A DNA stretch of 64,000 bases from CAVZCK01 sp963798805 (GCA_963798805.1 CAWCVC010000002.1:310001-374000); one strand, 5' to 3'; counted from the first letter of the stretch, positions 25,091-34,102 are shown. The notes: a model not told the origin generated them from the sequence alone. Numbers and translations are program-made.

Positions 25091-26365
25091 ATGCCCGATC
25101 AGTCGACGCCACTTGCCGAAGCCATCGTCGAAGGCCGGCGCTACAGCCGTCCGAGGCAGGCGGTGATCCTCGCCGGCGGGCGCGGCACGCGGATGCAGCC
25201 GATTACAAACGATCAGCCGAAGCCCATGGTGCCGATCCTCGGCCGTCCTTTCCTCGAATACCAGATCGAGCAACTCCGAGACCAGGGTTTCGAACGCGTT
25301 TTGCTGCTGCTCGGCTATCTGCCAGATGTGGTTCAGGACTATTTTGGTGACGGCAGCGCCTGGGGCATGAAGATCGAATATTCGGTGACCGGGCCGGACG
25401 ACCTGACCAGCAGCCGCGTCGCCAATGCGCGGCATATGATCGACCCCTGCTTCCTGCTGCTCTATTGCGACAATTACTGGCCGATGCAGATGGACCGGAT
25501 GTGGAAGCGCTTTCAGAGCGCCGGAAAGCCGGGAATGATCACGGTCTACAGCAACAAGGACAACTATTCGCGCGGCAGCGTCATACTGGACGAGGCGCAG
25601 AACGTGCTCGTCTTCGACCGGCTGCGCACCACGCCCGGCCTTCAGGGTATCGAGATCAGCTACGCGATCCTCACCGATCTGGCACTGGAATTGCTTCCTG
25701 AGAAGGACACGCTTTTCGAGGAGGCGATCTATACTCCGCTTGCAGAGCAGGGGCGCCTCGCCGCCTATCTCAGCGACCACCGCTATTACAGTGTCGGCTC
25801 GCTAAACCGGCTTCCCTCGACAGAGGAGTTCATGCGCAGACGGCCGACGGTCATCCTGGACAGGGACGGCGTTCTCAACCGCAAGCCTCCGCGTGCGGAA
25901 TATGTCACCGACTGGAATGCCTGGGAATGGTTGCCTGGTGCTCTGGAGGCGCTGCGTCGTTTCCGAGACGCCGGATACCGCGTGATCGTGGTCTCGAACC
26001 AGGCCGGCATCAATCGCGGGGCAATGACGCAGGCTGCTCTGGAAGAGATCCATGCGCGGATGAAGGCCGAGGTCGAGCGCGCCGGCGGCCGCATCGACGG
26101 GATCTATTTCTGCCCGCATGACTGGGACGAGGGCTGTGACTGCCGGAAGCCGAAACCGGGCATGCTGTTTCAGGCGCAAAAGGACTTCGCGCTCGATCTC
26201 AGCCGGACCTATTTCATCGGCGATGACGAACGGGACGGGATCGCAGCGGATGCGGCCGAATGCCCGTTTGCCCTAGTGACGCCATCCCATTCTCTGCTCG
26301 ACATCACCCGGAAGCTGCTTGGAACGGCGGGTGCGGTCGGGCAGGCAACGATGCAGAGCGCGTAA
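25091..26365 (+). CDS. bifunctional heptose-1-phosphate nucleotidyltransferase / heptose-1,7-bisphosphate 7-phosphatase
   Basis: A 424-residue fusion of two pathway enzymes. Residues about 20-245 are a sugar-phosphate nucleotidyltransferase (HddC-like) with GGRGTR (29-34), PKPMVPI (43-49) and the metal site YCDNYW (125-130). Residues about 250-410 are a GmhB-type HAD phosphatase with DRDGVLN (D257 nucleophile, D259 acid/base), SNQAGINRG (302-310) and the GmhB zinc loop C341, H343, C349, C351, then KPKPGM and GDD. GmhB removes the 7-phosphate of heptose 1,7-bisphosphate; HddC then links the 1-phosphate to GDP. Fusing them couples the last two steps. In many bacteria the two are separate genes. 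Both active sites look complete. Confidence 0.87.
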   Translation: MPDQSTPLAEAIVEGRRYSRPRQAVILAGGRGTRMQPITNDQPKPMVPILGRPFLEYQIEQLRDQGFERVLLLLGYLPDVVQDYFGDGSAWGMKIEYSVTGPDDLTSSRVANARHMIDPCFLLLYCDNYWPMQMDRMWKRFQSAGKPGMITVYSNKDNYSRGSVILDEAQNVLVFDRLRTTPGLQGIEISYAILTDLALELLPEKDTLFEEAIYTPLAEQGRLAAYLSDHRYYSVGSLNRLPSTEEFMRRRPTVILDRDGVLNRKPPRAEYVTDWNAWEWLPGALEALRRFRDAGYRVIVVSNQAGINRGAMTQAALEEIHARMKAEVERAGGRIDGIYFCPHDWDEGCDCRKPKPGMLFQAQKDFALDLSRTYFIGDDERDGIAADAAECPFALVTPSHSLLDITRKLLGTAGAVGQATMQSA

Positions 26366-26402
26366 TCCTTCAATCCCTCGGTAAACTCTGGTGACAGGCA
26401 AA

Positions 26403-27449
26403 ATGGACAAAGTCGAACGCATTCTCGTAACCGGCAGCAACGGCTATCTCGGCTCGGTGATGGCACCCTGGCTCCAGCAGGTCGGCTATGACGTCGTCGG
26501 CCTTGATACGAATTACTTCAGCGATTGCACGCTCGCTCCCGATTTGGGCAAGATCCCGACAGTGACAAAGGATCTGCGGGACTTGATGCCCGCCGATCTG
26601 GAAGGGTTCCAGGCCGTCATCCATCTCGGCGCCCTCAGCAACGACCCGATCGGAAATCTGAGCGAGGACTGGACGCGGGAGATCAATTACGAAGCCAGCG
26701 TTCGCCTTGCGGAGCTTGCCAAGAAGGCGGGCGTGCGGCGTTTTATCTTTTCGTCCTCCTGCATCATGTACGGCATGTCGGAGGTCTCGGTGGCGAATGA
26801 AGATGCGCCGCTTGCTCCACAGACGGAATATGCCCGCTCGAAAGTTCGCGCCGAGATGGCGATACGAGAGCTGGCCGACGACAATTTTTCTCCGACCTAT
26901 TGCCGCAACGGCACCGTCTACGGCCTTTCGCCCCGCATGCGGTTCGACACCGTGTTGAACAATCTGATGGGCATGGCGGCGACGACCGGCCGGGTGGAGG
27001 TCTACAGCGATGGGACGCCGTGGCGGCCGGTGGTGCACGTTCAGGATGTGGCGCGCTCGTTCCAGGCTGTGCTGGAGGCACCTCTCCAGGAAGTTCATAA
27101 CGAGCCTTTGAATATGGGTGCAGACCAGCTCAATCATCAGATCCGCGAGCTTGCCGAGATCGTGGTGGAGACGGTGCCGGCGTGCGAGCTTCGCATGGTG
27201 CCTCAGCCGGGGGCCGACCAGCGCACCTATAAGGCGGGTTTTGCGAAATTCGCGCGCACCTTCCCCGATTTCAAGTTTCTGTGGACGCCGCGTGATGGCG
27301 CCCGCGAGCTTTACGACGCCTTCAAGTCGATCGGCCTGACCAACGACGATTATAAGGACAAGCGGTTCACGCGGCTGAGCTGGCTGCGTTACCTGCTCGA
27401 CAGCGGCAAGATCGATGGTGCGCTGCGTTGGTATGCCCGCGCCGCTTGA
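26403..27449 (+). CDS. NAD-dependent epimerase/dehydratase (extended SDR, copy B)
   Basis: A 348-residue extended SDR with TGSNGYLG (10-17), the serine region FSSSCIMYG and the catalytic pair Y143 and K147 in TEYARSK. It is paralogous to the SDR at 16771-17799. Lying between the HddC-GmhB fusion and HddA it most likely modifies GDP-heptose or its 4-keto-6-deoxy derivative, as modification enzymes do in heptose-containing capsules of Campylobacter and Yersinia. The ATG at 26403 fits the paralogue's N-terminus; an in-frame GTG at 26391 is possible. Whether it is an epimerase, dehydratase or reductase is not clear. Confidence 0.84.
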   Translation: MDKVERILVTGSNGYLGSVMAPWLQQVGYDVVGLDTNYFSDCTLAPDLGKIPTVTKDLRDLMPADLEGFQAVIHLGALSNDPIGNLSEDWTREINYEASVRLAELAKKAGVRRFIFSSSCIMYGMSEVSVANEDAPLAPQTEYARSKVRAEMAIRELADDNFSPTYCRNGTVYGLSPRMRFDTVLNNLMGMAATTGRVEVYSDGTPWRPVVHVQDVARSFQAVLEAPLQEVHNEPLNMGADQLNHQIRELAEIVVETVPACELRMVPQPGADQRTYKAGFAKFARTFPDFKFLWTPRDGARELYDAFKSIGLTNDDYKDKRFTRLSWLRYLLDSGKIDGALRWYARAA

Positions 27450-27654
27450 GCCGGCGGGTGGCGGTGGCGCCAGCGGGACGCGCCTCATCCGGGAAATGGA
27501 AGCTCGGATTTGTTGGAATTTGATTTTTACTGGGAGATTTTTCCGCAAGGAGCGGCGATCGAGCGGAGCGAACTGAGAGGGCTTCGATCTGCCGATCGCA
27601 TTCTGTCGTAAGTGGTCCCCATGGGGGGTTCTGCGCAAACAGGGACTTGATGCA

Positions 27655-28737
27655 ATGACCACTCCGCTTGACACCGACACGCTGCCGGCTCCTTCGGGCA
27701 TGACCGAGGCGCTGCCCATGCCTTTTTTGAGGAGAGAGATACGGTCCCCGGTGGTCATGACGCAGACTCCGTTCCGCATCAGTTTCGCCGGCGGCGGGAC
27801 CGACCTGCCGGATTTCTACAATGTCGATACGGGCGCAGTGCTGAGCGCTGCGGTGGACAAATATGTCTATGTCACCGTCAAGCGTCACAGCGAATTGTTT
27901 AACGAACCGATTCGTCTCAACTACTCGAAAACCGAGCAGGTCAACACGATTGATGAACTGCAGAACAACATCGCCAGGGAGTGCCTGCGCTTCCTGTCCA
28001 TCGAGCCGCCGATCTATATCAGCACGGTCGGCGACATGCCGGCCTCGACCGGCATGGGCGGGTCGAGCACCTTTGCGGTCGGCCTGCTCAATGCGCTTCA
28101 TGCCTATCGCGGCGAGCGCGTCACGGCCGGCCAGCTTGCGGAGGAAGCCTGCCATATCGAAATCGATATTCTCAAGGAGCCGATCGGCAAGCAGGACCAG
28201 TACGCTGCGGCTTTCGGCGGGCTCAACCTTTTCCGCTTCGAGCCGGGGGGCGTCGTGACCGTGGAGCCTCAGCGGGTCATGAACGGCGCGGTCCCGGAAT
28301 TATTCAGGAACCTCATGCTGTTCTGGACTGGCCATCAGCGGCCGGCGAGTTCTGTGCTGACGGAGCAGAAGGCCAATACACTCAGCAAGATCGATGTGCT
28401 GCGCCGGATGCGTGACGATGCCTATGAGCTGCGCAGCCTTTGCACCGGCCCGTCGATCGATGCGGTCCGCTTCGGCGGTGCGCTGAATAAGAACTGGGAG
28501 TTGAAGCGGCAGCTTGCCTCGGCGGTGTCGAACCAGCAGATCAATCTGTGGTACGACCGCGCCATGGTGGCGGGAGCCGAAGGCGGCAAGCTTTGCGGTG
28601 CCGGCGGCGGCGGCTTTCTGATGTTCGTGGTGCGGCCAGAGAACCGCGAGAGCGTGCGTGAAACGCTGCGGGACCTCGTTTGCGTCAACGTGGAATATGA
28701 GGTTCACGGCTCGCGCGTGCTTTTTTCCACCGGCTGA
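27655..28737 (+). CDS. hddA: D-glycero-alpha-D-manno-heptose 7-phosphate kinase-like GHMP kinase
   Basis: A 360-residue GHMP kinase that should phosphorylate heptose 7-phosphate at C-1, giving the 1,7-bisphosphate used by the upstream fusion protein. The family start TPFRISFAGGGTDLPDFY (38-55) is that of HddA, the ATP loop is PASTGMGGSSTF (129-140), and the C-terminal GHMP motif is CGAGGGGFLMFV. About 33 residues precede the region usually found at the N-terminus; the ATG at 27655 has AGGGA nine bases upstream, while ATG codons inside (for example residue 35) would give a start closer to known HddA proteins. A 205-base spacer before it may carry a second promoter. Confidence 0.88.
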   Translation: MTTPLDTDTLPAPSGMTEALPMPFLRREIRSPVVMTQTPFRISFAGGGTDLPDFYNVDTGAVLSAAVDKYVYVTVKRHSELFNEPIRLNYSKTEQVNTIDELQNNIARECLRFLSIEPPIYISTVGDMPASTGMGGSSTFAVGLLNALHAYRGERVTAGQLAEEACHIEIDILKEPIGKQDQYAAAFGGLNLFRFEPGGVVTVEPQRVMNGAVPELFRNLMLFWTGHQRPASSVLTEQKANTLSKIDVLRRMRDDAYELRSLCTGPSIDAVRFGGALNKNWELKRQLASAVSNQQINLWYDRAMVAGAEGGKLCGAGGGGFLMFVVRPENRESVRETLRDLVCVNVEYEVHGSRVLFSTG

Positions 28738-28799
28738 TGCCTGGAAAAATACCAGTTAGCGAGCGCAGATTTTGCACGATATCAGAAGAAGGATGAGAC

Positions 28800-29330
28800 A
28801 TGATCTTTGAGCAGACCGAACTTCCTGGCGCCTATATTGTCGAGCTGCAGCGGTTCGAAGACGACCGCGGCTTCTTCGCGCGCGCATGGTGCCAGAGGGA
28901 GTTCGAGGCGCATGGACTGCCGGCCAACATTGCCCAGGTGAATGTCTCTTACAATCGGTATAAGCATACGCTGCGCGGCTTCCATTATCAGCTTGCGCCG
29001 CATCGGGAAGACAAGCTTATGCGCTGCACGCGCGGGGCGGTGTATGATGTTCTGGTCGACCTGCGCCCCAACTCGCCGACATTCAAGCGCCATATAACGG
29101 TTACGCTCAGCGGTGCGAATTACCGGATGCTGCTCGTGCCGAAAGGCTGCGCCAATGCCTTCCTCACCATGGAGGACAACAGCGAGGTCACCTATCTGGC
29201 TTCCGAATTCTACGCGCCCGCGGCCGAGCGGGGCGTGCGCTGGAACGACCCGGCGCTGGGCATCGAATGGCCCGCGGAGCCTGCGGTGATCTCGGAGAAG
29301 GACAGGAGCTGGCCGGATTTCCAGGGATAG
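28800..29330 (+). CDS. RmlC/dTDP-4-dehydrorhamnose 3,5-epimerase family protein (copy B)
   Basis: A 176-residue cupin epimerase with the catalytic H62 (LRGFHYQ), K72 (EDKLMRC) and Y132 (TYLASEFYAP) of the RmlC family. Same length and general pattern as copy A at 14876-15406, but clearly diverged. In heptose-modifying capsule loci RmlC-like enzymes epimerise 4-keto-6-deoxy-GDP-heptose at C-3 and/or C-5, so its place after hddA suggests that role here. It is followed by a palindromic repeat and the SAF-domain dehydrogenase gene. Confidence 0.87.
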   Translation: MIFEQTELPGAYIVELQRFEDDRGFFARAWCQREFEAHGLPANIAQVNVSYNRYKHTLRGFHYQLAPHREDKLMRCTRGAVYDVLVDLRPNSPTFKRHITVTLSGANYRMLLVPKGCANAFLTMEDNSEVTYLASEFYAPAAERGVRWNDPALGIEWPAEPAVISEKDRSWPDFQG

Positions 29331-29432
29331 AGCATCGGACCGAAAAGTGCGAAGCGGTCTTCGGACAAATCCGATGTCAAAACAAACAGGTAGAGCGGCG
29401 CTTCCGATTCCAATTTAGGGTCCGCCGCTCTA
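29331..29432. repeat. modular palindromic intergenic repeat
   Basis: Two palindromic modules follow each other. The first has CATCGGA (29333-29339) and TCCGATG (29370-29376) with an inner CCGAA/TTCGG pair. The second has TAGAGCGGCG (29391-29400) and CGCCGCTCTA (29423-29432), a perfect 10-base stem. The composition resembles the mosaic palindromic repeats known in rhizobia and Brucella. The same modules appear in the opposite order at 35757-35871. Confidence 0.65.
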
Positions 29433-29505
29433 GCGCCTCGATACTGCCGTTTCCGGCGATGGGAGCGGCGGGCAATGCATTGGATCTAATTCAAACGAGG
29501 TTCGG

Positions 29506-30813
29506 GTGTTTATCGTCGACCGGGAACTTGAGAAGCGCGCGAAGGCCGGGAATCCGGTCCGTGTGGGCATGGTCGGAGCTGGCTTCATGGCGCGTGGCAT
29601 TGCGCTGCAAATGCTCCGCTATGTCCAGGGGATGGAGCTGGTTGCCATTTCCAACCGGCATGTCGATGAGGCTCGGCGGGCCTACGCCGAGGGCGGCGAG
29701 GATAATGTCGTTATTGTCGAGTCCGTGGGCGAGCTCGAAGATGCGATCCGGCGCGGCCGCCGCGCGATCACGGATGATCCGATGCTGCTCTGCGACGCCG
29801 AGGGCATCGACGCCATCGTCGAAGTGACAGGCGCCGTCGAATTCTCGGCGCATGTGGTGCTGCGTGCCATAGAGAGTGGCAAGCACGTCGCCATGATGAA
29901 CGCCGAGCTCGACAGTACGCTCGGCCCGATCCTGAAGATTTATGCCGACCGCGCCGGCGTCGTCATCACCAACACCGAGGGCGATCAGCCCGGAGTCATC
30001 ATGAATCTCTACCGCTGGGTGAAGGGCCTCGGCGTCCGCCCGGTGCTCTGCGGGAACATCAAAGGCCTGCACGATCCCTATCGCAACCCGACCACGCAGG
30101 AAGGGTTTGCCAAGAAATGGGGGATGAAGGCGCCTATGGTGACCTCATTCGCGGATGGAACAAAGATCTCGTTCGAGAACGCCATTGTCGCCAACGCCAC
30201 GGGCATGCGCGTTGCTAAGCGCGGCATGTATGGACCCACGGTCGAGACGGGAACGCCGATCCAGGAAGCGGTGAACTGGTATCCGCTGGAAGAGCTGGTC
30301 AACGGCCCCGGCATCGTCGACTACTGCGTCGGAGCCATGCCAGCCCCGGGCGTGTTCGTCCTTGGGACGACCGAGGACCCGGTGGAGAAGCATTATCTGG
30401 CGCTCTATAAGCTAGGTCCGGGCCCGCTTTACTGCTTCTATTGGCCCTACCATCTCTGCCACTTCGAGGTGCCATCGACCGTTGCTCGCGCCGTCGTCTT
30501 CAAGGACGCGGTGATCGCTCCGCTCGGCGCTCCGTGCGTCGATGTGGTCGCCACCGCCAAGATCGACCTCAAGGCGGGTCAGACCCTCGATGGCATCGGC
30601 CATTACATGACCTACGGCCTTTGCGAGAATGCCGATGTTGTGCAGGCCGAGCGCCTGCTGCCGATGGGGCTCGCCGAGGGCTGCCGCCTCAAACGGGATA
30701 TTCCCAAGGATCAGGTTCTCACTTTCGATGATGTCGAAGTGCCCGCGGGTCGGCTTTGCGACAAGCTGCGCGCCGAACAGGACGCTCATTTCTTCGGCGA
30801 CAAAGCGGCTTGA
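29506..30813 (+). CDS. NAD(P)-dependent dehydrogenase with C-terminal SAF domain
   Basis: A 435-residue protein with an N-terminal Rossmann fold of the homoserine-dehydrogenase/Gfo-Idh type (VRVGMVGAGFMARGI, 18-32) and a C-terminal SAF-like region (about 345-425, including KIDLKAGQTLDGIG and LKRDIPKDQVLTFDDVEVP). The central part has VEVTGAVEFSAHVVLRAIESG (the last strand of the nucleotide domain) and NTEGDQPGVIMNLYRW. Proteins of this build recur in surface-polysaccharide loci and are often loosely named. The start is GTG at 29506 with ACGAGG five bases upstream. It closes the forward heptose run and may oxidise or reduce a sugar or an acyl precursor; the substrate is unknown. Confidence 0.72.
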   Translation: MFIVDRELEKRAKAGNPVRVGMVGAGFMARGIALQMLRYVQGMELVAISNRHVDEARRAYAEGGEDNVVIVESVGELEDAIRRGRRAITDDPMLLCDAEGIDAIVEVTGAVEFSAHVVLRAIESGKHVAMMNAELDSTLGPILKIYADRAGVVITNTEGDQPGVIMNLYRWVKGLGVRPVLCGNIKGLHDPYRNPTTQEGFAKKWGMKAPMVTSFADGTKISFENAIVANATGMRVAKRGMYGPTVETGTPIQEAVNWYPLEELVNGPGIVDYCVGAMPAPGVFVLGTTEDPVEKHYLALYKLGPGPLYCFYWPYHLCHFEVPSTVARAVVFKDAVIAPLGAPCVDVVATAKIDLKAGQTLDGIGHYMTYGLCENADVVQAERLLPMGLAEGCRLKRDIPKDQVLTFDDVEVPAGRLCDKLRAEQDAHFFGDKAA

Positions 30814-30853
30814 ACGCCGCCGGTCGGAGTGCCGGGTGAGCGTTCGTTGGTTG

Positions 30854-30889
30854 ACCCTGAGTGATTCCGGCCGCCCGTCTGATCAGGGT
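30854..30889. terminator. inverted repeat between convergent genes
   Basis: ACCCTGA (30854-30860) and TCAGGGT (30883-30889) form a 7-base stem between the convergent dehydrogenase and DsrE genes. No T-run follows, so termination is only suggested by position. Confidence 0.3.
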
Positions 30890-30959
30890 AGAGGCGCGCC
30901 CGGCCTTGACGGCACGGGAAGCGCCGAGCAATCGCGCGCTGGCGCTATGACACCTGCGG

Positions 30960-31412
30960 TTACGGTTTGACGTAAGCGTATCCCTGCTTCTCCAATTCGA
31001 CGATCCGGGCGATGCCGGCGGGTACAAGCTTGGCTTCGCTTATAAGCGGGGGCTTCTTGCCTTCACGCTTGGTCATGCCTTCGAGCGTGTTGCCGCAAGC
31101 CGAGAACTGAAGATCCTGATTTTCGAGCGCCAGGGCGGAGATGCGGTCCTTTACCGGACTTGTGTCTTGGCGGAGCATGTTCAAGCCCGGCCCGTAGGTG
31201 ACGATCTCTATCTGTACCTTCCGCCCTTTTTCCTTGTAATAAGCAAGAAGATTCTGGACGTTGTTCAGAGCTAAGTTCATGACTTTCGGATCGTTTTCGT
31301 CAACTTGGAAGACGACCTTGTCGATCCCTGACTGCTCCTGAGCAAAAGACTTTGCCGGTAGCAGGCCAGCAAACAAGGCCAGGATCAACGCTGCCACGCG
31401 AAATTCGAACAT
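30960..31412 (-). CDS. secreted DsrE/DsrF-like family protein
   Basis: A 150-residue protein with a signal peptide (about 1-24, ending in KSFA) and a single DsrE-like domain. The core pattern KVVFQVDENDPKVMNLALNN (32-51), VQIEIVTYGPGLNML and the conserved cysteine C106 in FSACGNT fit periplasmic members of this family. DsrE proteins bind or relay sulfur through that cysteine; the secreted branch has no proven function. It is separated by about 120 bases from the TAXI receptor gene on the same strand and may or may not be cotranscribed with it. Confidence 0.82.
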   Translation of the reverse strand: MFEFRVAALILALFAGLLPAKSFAQEQSGIDKVVFQVDENDPKVMNLALNNVQNLLAYYKEKGRKVQIEIVTYGPGLNMLRQDTSPVKDRISALALENQDLQFSACGNTLEGMTKREGKKPPLISEAKLVPAGIARIVELEKQGYAYVKP

Positions 31413-31511
31413 TTGTCCTCCGATTTATTCTGCTTCAGAGCGGTTATCGGGCATTAATGCTTGCGAGATTACTTTATTTTTTCCAATGGTCGATAGCCGC
31501 TCGGCAAGCGC

Positions 31512-31533
31512 GGAGGCGATGAGGGACGCCTCC
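31512..31533. terminator. hairpin just after the TAXI receptor stop codon
   Basis: GGAGGCG (31512-31518) and CGCCTCC (31527-31533) pair perfectly, directly beyond the stop codon of the reverse-strand TAXI gene. There is no T-run on the reverse strand, so it may protect the 3' end or act weakly as a terminator. Confidence 0.4.
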
Positions 31534-31534
31534 T

Positions 31535-32692
31535 CTATTTGCGCAACTGTTTGCGCACTCCAGGCGTGTTTGCCCAGCGGATAAACTCCTGCACCAGCCT
31601 TTCCTGTTCATCGGGATTACCGGGAAGCACCTTGGCGGCCTGGATGCGCAGACGTTTCAGGCTTTCCGGCGAGGACAGTCTTTCGAGCTCTGCCTGCACG
31701 GGCGGAAACCGGCTCCACCCCGGAACCGTGCCGGCCAGATTGACGTCCTTCCATTTGGGATGATAGCTGGGCTGGTTCTGGAGCAGCGGCAGCCTGGCAA
31801 AGAAATATTGCACGAAGCGCTCCATCCGGCGGTAGCGGTCGCTTGTCTTCGGCCAGTCGAAGGCAGCCAGAACCACGGGCACGGCAATCGTGGCGATCTC
31901 CTCGCCTTTGGGTATCAGATCGGGATAGTCGGTGTCTTTCAGGAAGCTCGGGAAGTAATATTCGCCCAGCTTGCTGCTGTAGGGCAAAGGCAGGAAATGA
32001 AAACCTGCGGGCCACTTCCTGCGGGCAAAAGCGTCCAGCGGCTTGGACGACACGAACACCACGGCGGCGATCTCGGGGCTTTCGGCCATCTGCTTCATTG
32101 CTACCGGGTGCGGGATGAACTTGTTGATCGCGCCGATATGCAGCCGGTCGAATATGATCGGGCCGGTATAGGCGGCGGCGGTGCCTTTGGTGTTGAAGTT
32201 GACGACCTTGCCCTTGAGATCCTCCAGAGAGTGGATCTCCGGCCGGACGAAAATATGCATTTCGGCCGGGAAGAGGTTGGCAATGTAGTTCACCTTCTCG
32301 CGGACTTCCGGCTGATCCTGCAATTCGCCGAGCAAATCGCCATAGACGATGGCGGCATCGACGCCACGCAGATAAAGCAGGTCGTTCAGATTGTCGGAAA
32401 TGCCGCGCGTGATCAGCGCAACCACCCGCATCTGGTCGCCGTCGTCGACGATGCGCGCAAGCTCTGTCGCGAAGCGGAGCGGCGCACCCTCGGGAAGGCC
32501 GGCCGCCAGCCCGATCGTCCAATCATTCATCCGGTGGCGGATCGATTCCGACCGCCCCGTCTGTGCGACAAGCTGGACTTGCGCTTCCTTCGAGGGCTCG
32601 TTTTGCATGGCCGCTGCCGGGGACGCCCATGCCGCCAAAATCGACATCAACAAGACGGCATGAATTATCAGTTTCGCATAAAGCCTGAACAT
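31535..32692 (-). CDS. TAXI-family TRAP transporter solute receptor (copy 1)
   Basis: A 385-residue periplasmic binding protein of the TAXI family, with a signal peptide (about 1-28, ending ASPAAA). Family signs are GISDNLNDLLYLRGVDAAIVYGD, the hinge LKGKVVNFNTKGTAAAYTGP and the ligand-side FPAEMHIFVRPEI. TAXI receptors normally feed a fused TRAP permease (DctQM), but no permease gene is near, so it is an orphan receptor that may serve a distant permease or a sensory partner. A second orphan TAXI gene is at 50260-51483, and the two share C-terminal features such as HPKWK(D/E)VNLA. Ligand unknown. Confidence 0.87.
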   Translation of the reverse strand: MFRLYAKLIIHAVLLMSILAAWASPAAAMQNEPSKEAQVQLVAQTGRSESIRHRMNDWTIGLAAGLPEGAPLRFATELARIVDDGDQMRVVALITRGISDNLNDLLYLRGVDAAIVYGDLLGELQDQPEVREKVNYIANLFPAEMHIFVRPEIHSLEDLKGKVVNFNTKGTAAAYTGPIIFDRLHIGAINKFIPHPVAMKQMAESPEIAAVVFVSSKPLDAFARRKWPAGFHFLPLPYSSKLGEYYFPSFLKDTDYPDLIPKGEEIATIAVPVVLAAFDWPKTSDRYRRMERFVQYFFARLPLLQNQPSYHPKWKDVNLAGTVPGWSRFPPVQAELERLSSPESLKRLRIQAAKVLPGNPDEQERLVQEFIRWANTPGVRKQLRK

Positions 32693-32745
32693 GCGCAGTC
32701 TCCAGAGTGACGCAAAACCTTGAATGTTGCCTTCTGCTGTCTCTA

Positions 32746-33744
32746 TTACCGGTCTTTCTTAAATGCGCTGAGGATATCGGTGACCGGCGCATTCCCGAGC
32801 TCCGCCGCCCTGCGGTACCAATATTTTGCGGTCGCGAGATCGCCGCGAACGCCGATCGCGCCGATCTGCTCGAGGACAGCCGGATCGTAGGTCTGTGCAG
32901 CCGCAAAGGCGCCTTGCGCGCTTCCATGCGAGGCAAGTTCTTCAAAGAGCAGTCGCGCAAAGACGATATTGCCGCTTCGGAGCTGAGCCTCACCCTGGGC
33001 AAGCATTTCCTTTTCTTCCGTCTTCGAAACCGGAGCGCTGTCGCTCGGCGGAGTTTTTGCCGTCCCGTTATCGGCGGATGGCGGAATGGCCGCGTAATCA
33101 GAAGACGTATTCAGGTCGTTCGGCGACAGAACATGTATGAGGACGGATAGCTTTTCAGGAAATGCCGTCTGGCCGTTATAGAGAAGGACGTCGATCGGGA
33201 AGTCGCCCTGGTATTTCGCCGGAACAGCCAGTTTCAGGTTCCCGGCTTCTTTGATGGCGACGATCCAGCTATTCCGGGTTCGAAATCCGGACGACAACGA
33301 CATCTCGTCCGGGACGCCTCTAAACATCAGGAATGTATAGCCTGGCTTGGTATCGGGATTCTCTCCGAGAGCCAGGGGGAGATGGATCTTTATGGGGATC
33401 GCCGTGCCGGAGGTCCCGGCGATCCGCTCGACCGAAAAGCGCACTGAACTGTCTTCTGCGAGGCGAAGCCGCGTTGCGCCGAAACGTTCCACCATGGTCG
33501 GCCGTTGCGCCGAGATTGCGGAATCGACGACGGACGACGCGGAGCGCGCGCGATGACCGCTGCAATTCGAGCAGCCATCCTGATGATCACCGTGTGTCCG
33601 GACCTCACGCGCCGCGTCTTGCTCGGCGCCATTGGCGCTATGGCCGGCAAATGCCGAGCAGACGACACAGGCGAAGATCGGATTGAGCAATCCCGCTATT
33701 TTGTGCAGCGATAATAGCGAGGAGTTTGCACGCATCCACCTCAT
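32746..33744 (-). CDS. secreted protein with C-terminal Sel1-like repeat
   Basis: A 332-residue protein of unknown function. The N-terminus has a signal-like hydrophobic stretch (about 16-35), then a His/Cys-containing segment (HGDHQDGCSNCSGHR, about 51-65). The middle (about 85-215) looks like a beta-rich domain without a family I know. The last 90 residues form a Sel1/TPR-like region with QLRSGNIVFARLLFEELASHGSAQ and a second repeat ending in AKYWYRRAAELGNA. It may mediate protein contacts in the periplasm. An ATG three codons inside (33735) is an alternative start. The TAXI gene follows 53 bases downstream on the same strand, so they may share a transcript. Confidence 0.65.
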   Translation of the reverse strand: MRWMRANSSLLSLHKIAGLLNPIFACVVCSAFAGHSANGAEQDAAREVRTHGDHQDGCSNCSGHRARSASSVVDSAISAQRPTMVERFGATRLRLAEDSSVRFSVERIAGTSGTAIPIKIHLPLALGENPDTKPGYTFLMFRGVPDEMSLSSGFRTRNSWIVAIKEAGNLKLAVPAKYQGDFPIDVLLYNGQTAFPEKLSVLIHVLSPNDLNTSSDYAAIPPSADNGTAKTPPSDSAPVSKTEEKEMLAQGEAQLRSGNIVFARLLFEELASHGSAQGAFAAAQTYDPAVLEQIGAIGVRGDLATAKYWYRRAAELGNAPVTDILSAFKKDR

Positions 33745-34102
33745 TGGTTGTAATAACCTTCTGCTCTCGCGTTTTATTGATCATGATAAACCAGCTTCGA
33801 GTATCGAATACCACGTATGGATCGGCGCTGATGCTTTGCATTTAGTATAAAAATGTCCATATTTTAAATGCACAATTGTTCAGGGATCCAGAAGAGGTGG
33901 AAGTTTACGCCAAAAAATAAGGCAATAAACGGAAATTTTCTTGCGATGTCTTTTTGATAGTGCATAGGCTAAGAACGTTCGATGCTTGTGGGGCAATCGC
34001 AAGCGATCAAGACGCAGATCTACAAGCGACGCTTTGGCGAATACATTCGCTGCAATCGATCGTTTGCCGGGCCGATTTGCTAATCAGCTCATTTGCTTGA
34101 GC
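33745..34102. other. AT-rich gene-free spacer
   Basis: No gene was recognised. The stretch is richer in A and T than its surroundings and should contain the promoter of the Sel1-like gene. Its right end carries GAGC (34099-34102), the left copy of the candidate target duplication of the insertion sequence. Confidence 0.45.
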
